DNA of 9,907 bases. Source: Thermodesulfobacteriota bacterium. Its GTDB lineage: Bacteria > Desulfobacterota > Syntrophobacteria > BM002. The stretch is taken from assembly GCA_947259475.1 (NCBI GenBank), contig CAMYLW010000077.1:1-9907 (forward strand), in the 5' to 3' direction. Both the position numbers and the translations under genes were made by a program. Shown in pieces: positions 6,932 to 9,907 of this stretch. Below the pieces are notes generated by a model, which saw nothing but the letters and a program-made list of their open reading frames with translations, was not told the origin of the DNA and made no database searches. Position 1 is the stretch's first letter; every line of letters starts with the position of its first letter.

Positions 6932-7318
6932 ATGTTAAGAAACCTCTTATCAATAAATAACAAATTCTATGAGGACCAGGCGATTATCTTTCTAACCTTT
7001 GGAGGATTCGGAAGATACGTGCTTTATCTCTTGTATGAAGAGTTTAGGAGGCTCCGAATACCTGAGGACAAAGCGCGATTCTTAGCATTCGACACCGAAC
7101 AACCTCACCGGGATCGGATAGATCTCAGTCGCGAATCAGAATATCTAATTCCATTGGACCATTTTGATGGAGATGTCTATATAGAAAACGAAGAAAATAA
7201 AGACCTTAGAAAGGCAGTCAATCACATACCAGTGAATTTGCTCCATGATATCGAAGCTGGCTGTAAAGGGGTCCCTGCCGTGGGCTTCGTCGCTTTTCAT
7301 AAGTACGACGATCTTTAA
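6932..7318 (+). pseudogene. FtsZ/tubulin-like GTPase-superfamily protein, 5' fragment
   Basis: This is the N-terminal 128 residues of a tubulin-like protein, ended by TAA at 7316-7318 inside a 16-base tandem duplication. ATG at 6932 is chosen because AAAGGAG (6918-6924) is 7 bases upstream. A TTG at 6926 would be too close. The visible features fit the nucleotide-binding half of the fold: beta strand plus glycine loop AIIFLTFGGFG (18-27), FDTE at 53-56 after a second strand, and an AGCKGVPAVGFVAF segment (109-122). The fragment lacks the tubulin signature loop and could not be a working GTPase alone. It is separated by 32 bases from the VWA gene and clearly co-transcribed with it. Confidence 0.75.
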
Positions 7319-7331
7319 GTACGACGATCTT
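7300..7331 (+). repeat. Exact 16-bp tandem duplication breaking the tubulin-like gene
   Basis: The unit taagtacgacgatctt occurs at 7300-7315 and again at 7316-7331 with no mismatch. Flanking bases differ, so the duplication is exactly 16 bases. Since 16 is not a multiple of 3, the second copy creates a TAA and shifts the frame. Removing one copy reads H-K-Y-D-D-L-L-I-T-R-E straight through. Confidence 0.97.
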
Positions 7332-9314
7332 CTCATCACAAGGGAAGCGTATCGCCTGATAGATGATGTTAGGGCAAAGAATCCAGGGAAAAAAGTTAAA
7401 CTTATCATGATTTCAGGAATGGGTGGCTCGGTTAGTAATGGAATGACCATACCGTTCTTGTACAGGATTAGAAACAGACTGAGAGAAAAAAAGATAAGGG
7501 TTGAAGTCTTCTTGTCGACTTCTGAGGGATACCTTGGCCTGCAAAATGTGCAGGAAGATGGCGTTGAAAGGAACTGCGTGGCCTCTGCTATGCTTTGGGA
7601 ATATGCCATGGCCGGAAGGAACGGTTTGATATACCCAGCTAAAAAGGGCGTACGAGACAAGAGGATGTTCGATGGTAGAGTTGCCCACAGATTCTATATC
7701 TTCTCTGGTGGCTCTGCAGAAACATCGTTGAAATACCAAGCTATAGCATCAACAATTGCGACGTCCATTTCAACTCTTGAATTAACAAAGGTAGGCAGTT
7801 ACCTGGACGGTGACAGGGTAAACTATGCGGCTCATATCCTCGAGCGCCAGTGGCAAGGGAAAAAAGGACACGCCCACCCTACAGGTCTACTGACTATGAA
7901 TGTAGCTGGTCTGAAAGGCGACTGTCTTCCCCAGATCCTCCACTGCTACATGGCTAAGCGTGCTCTCCAAGATTTGGTGGAGCAGATCTCATATGAAGAT
8001 GCTGAAAAGATAAAAGGTAACGCTATTTCCACTTTTCTGGAAAACAGCTTAAACGAGGATGATTTACTGAATCGCTTTAAGCTGGAAATCCCAAAGTTCA
8101 CACGACAGGATATCAATCAGGCAAGTGTATCAGAGGAAAACATTCATGAATTTTTGGAAAAAAAGATTTCTGAATTACATGATCAGACCACTCAGGAGTT
8201 CGAAAAGAAAAAGAAAAACGAAGAGCTCTCATGGTTTGTAGAGAAAGTAATTGTAGACTTTCTGGAAAAAGGCGGAGAGATAGCATTAAATCCAAGTAGT
8301 TACCTGAAAGGTGCCGCCATCTATTACCAAAAGCTTACCTCAATACTTGATGAAAAGCTGACGAGTGTATCTGGAAGCATCTCCAAGGTCGAGGAGGCGC
8401 TTTTGGAAGGTAAGAATCAAAAAGCATTGAACAAACTCTTGGATAAACTGGCAACAGTAACTAAAAAGAAAAAGGGGATTGGAGACATTGTTGTAAAAAT
8501 CGGTGAATCAGCGACCATATCCCTTGTCAATCAAATAATAGACACATTATCAAAAATACAAGAGCAGAAAGTTGACAAGTATAAACATCTACTCTTACAG
8601 CATATCTATGGTACTTTACATAAAAACGTCCAAGAACAGCATGATATGTTAAAGAGTTATATATTTAAATATTCCACACTTATCTCGAAGTTAGACCGAG
8701 AAATTGAAATTATAAAACGCATTGGACGCAGTGCTTTTACATATAACAAAACAAAATTCGACGAACTTAGCGAACACTTAATAGAAAAAATATATAATAA
8801 ACTCGATACCATATCAACTCAGGAGGTTGTAGAGAAATTGGGAACACCGGCAAGTGACGATGGACGTTTTGATGAAATAGAATACCTTGAAGATGTATTG
8901 AAGTTATTACGACCTGACTTGAATCAACTCACTAAGTATGTCGATGAATTATTCTCTCAAGATCCAAAAGTATATGACTATGTGAAAACAATGCTCGACC
9001 AGTTCTTTATGACACTGAAATTGGATCGCGACAGATTTCCAATTCTGGAAACCAGTAAAGCTTCTTTTGTAATGTGCACAAACAGATACTACGAGCAATA
9101 TAAAGATGATTTATTCGAAGGATATTCTCACATAGAGACTGAAAATCCATTTAATATTATTGTCACAAAACATGAAGAGGGATTTCCCTTTTCCGCGATT
9201 AGTTATATGCACAGGATAAATGAGGAATTCAAGGAACTCAAGAGCTATAACAAATCTTCTTTTGGTCACATCATGACTGATTTGGAGGAAATACTACCAC
9301 TTCTTGACGAGTAA
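7332..9314 (+). pseudogene. FtsZ/tubulin-like protein, 3' fragment (frame-shifted continuation)
   Basis: This continues the 6932 gene in the next frame. With one 16-base copy removed the whole protein is 788 residues, and numbering below uses that form. SGMGGSVSNGM (156-166) occupies the place of the tubulin/FtsZ GGGTGSG loop but is degenerate. TGLLTMNVAGLKGD (312-325), followed by a helical segment, resembles the Tubulin_2-type family's GTPase-domain end. Beyond about 345 the protein is long, highly charged and helical, with likely coiled coils (Lys/Glu-rich stretches around 385-420 and 450-580), and no recognised domain. The nominal ATG at 7245 lies in a non-native frame upstream of the duplication. 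An internal ATG at 7407 would lose the first nucleotide-binding loop. The fragment is AT-rich compared with the housekeeping genes (19 of 60 G+C at 8521-8580, against 33 of 60 at 3361-3420 in dxr). Confidence 0.7.
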
Positions 9315-9347
9315 AAGAATTAGGGTCCAACTGGCAGCCCTGTTGAT

Positions 9348-9388
9348 AAGCTTGGACTATCAGCCTAGTGATAGTCCAAGCTTTTTTT
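9348..9388 (+). terminator. Intrinsic terminator of the VWA-tubulin operon
   Basis: A perfect 15-bp stem (9348-9362 with 9369-9383), a 6-base loop (gcctag) and a T7 run (9382-9388) start 34 bases after the stop codon. The T-tract is only on the plus-strand side, so it ends rightward transcription before the opposing khpA. Confidence 0.92.
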
Positions 9389-9681
9389 GTGATGTAGCTC
9401 ACCAGTCTCTCCCCATTTGGTGGGTCTGGGGCGGTGGTCGGACCAAGCTAATGTACTGAATTTCAATTAGAAACATAGTATTAGAAGGGGTAAATAAGGC
9501 CTTACAAGGTCAATTTTGCCACTAATCATGACTTGTAAGGAGTTGATCTTACTAGATGCGGAAATAGCAAAAATGTGCAGTTAGGACTTTTTCGACAGTC
9601 TCGGATGTACGATAAACTTTCGGAGTGATTGGGTAGGAGTTTATATAAGTCATCAAATGTTGAACGAGTATTAAGTAGCCA
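9389..9681. other. Non-coding spacer between convergent tubulin-like gene and khpA
   Basis: No open frame is credible here. An inverted repeat pairs 9500-9512 (ccttacaaggtca) with 9529-9540 (tgacttgtaagg) with one bulged base. It could be a weak terminator for khpA, since minus-strand text beyond it is T-rich. At 9583-9602 aggactttttcgacagtctc resembles the type of end seen on insertion sequences, but no partner end or transposase is present. rimM, the usual next gene after khpA, is absent. Confidence 0.5.
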
Positions 9682-9907
9682 TCACTGGTCAATGATCTCA
9701 AGAACCACACGCTTCCTCAGCTTGCCAGCGGCAGCGTTTAAAAGGGTCCTCATGGCCTGCACATTGCGCCCTTTCTTGCCAATTATCTTGCCGATGTCCT
9801 CCCTGGCTGGTTTCAATTCAATCACTAAAGTGTCACTTCCAGCGATCTCTGTTACTTCCAACTGATCTGGATTGTCCACCAACGCCTTCGCCATGATTTC
9901 AACCAGC
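9682..9907 (-). CDS. khpA: KhpA, small KH-domain RNA-binding protein (5' end beyond window)
   Basis: KhpA is a single type II KH-domain protein that binds RNA, often with KhpB, and is usually encoded between rpsP and rimM. Seventy-four residues are visible. The frame stays open upstream of the ATG at 9894, giving L-V-E-I before MAKALVDNPDQ. That matches the conserved family N terminus, so the true start lies just outside the right edge and the internal ATG is not the start. The GxxG loop is seen in GKIIGKKGRN, followed by the helix with RTLLNAAAGK and the final strand RVVLEIID. About two to four residues are missing from a typical 76-78-residue protein. Downstream, instead of rimM, there is 290 bases of spacer and then the convergent accessory operon. 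Confidence 0.93.
   Translation of the reverse strand, partial: LVEIMAKALVDNPDQLEVTEIAGSDTLVIELKPAREDIGKIIGKKGRNVQAMRTLLNAAAGKLRKRVVLEIIDQ

Noticed and set aside
7245..7331. Translation of the 3' tubulin-like frame from ATG 7245
   Set aside because: Residues before the duplication in that frame are an out-of-frame reading of the true N-terminal coding sequence. No Shine-Dalgarno precedes the ATG.
7300..7331. Programmed ribosomal frameshift instead of a mutation
   Set aside because: There is no slippery heptamer or obvious stimulatory structure at the site, and an exact 16-base duplication explains the shift fully.
7145..7660. 171-residue minus-strand open frame spanning the duplication
   Set aside because: It is antisense to the tubulin-like gene, has no ribosome-binding site or family features, and exists only because of the opposite-strand codon pattern.

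Overview
The window is a bacterial chromosome segment. Two blocks of conserved housekeeping genes on the minus strand flank a more AT-rich insert on the plus strand. The order cdsA-dxr-rseP-tsaB (lipid, isoprenoid, envelope protease and tRNA-modification genes), the moderate GC of those genes, and the intergenic spacers full of 7- and 9-base tandem repeats fit a Gram-negative, deltaproteobacterium-like organism (Desulfobacterota or relatives). That placement is inference from gene order and style, not a database result.

Layout. 5-694: tsaB. 695-905: spacer of short-period tandem repeats. 906-2006: rseP, with a good sigma70-type promoter at 2071-2099. 2100-2409: spacer with a GC-rich imperfect palindrome and three copies of a 13-14 base motif. 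2410-3570: dxr. 3571-3788: spacer with heptamer arrays. 3789-4613: cdsA. All four genes read leftwards. 4614-5705: a long non-coding divergent region. It holds a MITE-like element with inverted ends (4782-5106), a 27-base repeat shared with the cdsA leader, several palindromes, and a candidate sigma54 promoter at 5639-5654. 5706-6899: a secreted or membrane-anchored von Willebrand A (VWA) protein. 6932-9314: a large FtsZ/tubulin-like protein, 32 bases downstream in the same apparent operon. A strong intrinsic terminator follows at 9348-9388. 9389-9681: non-coding. 9682-9907: khpA, a small KH-domain RNA-binding protein, minus strand, running off the right edge.

The most interesting part is the VWA plus FtsZ/tubulin-like pair. 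This pairing resembles a described but poorly understood type of FtsZ-like system with a VWA partner, proposed to act in membrane remodelling. Here the tubulin-like gene is split by an exact 16-base tandem duplication (7300-7331), which introduces an in-frame TAA and shifts the frame. Deleting one copy restores one reading frame of 788 residues. The allele is therefore a fresh knockout, a reversible on/off state, or an assembly error.

The module sits where the housekeeping operons would normally continue. uppS is not found upstream of cdsA and rimM is not found downstream of khpA. With the lower GC and the repeat debris at the left junction, this suggests insertion or rearrangement of an accessory module.
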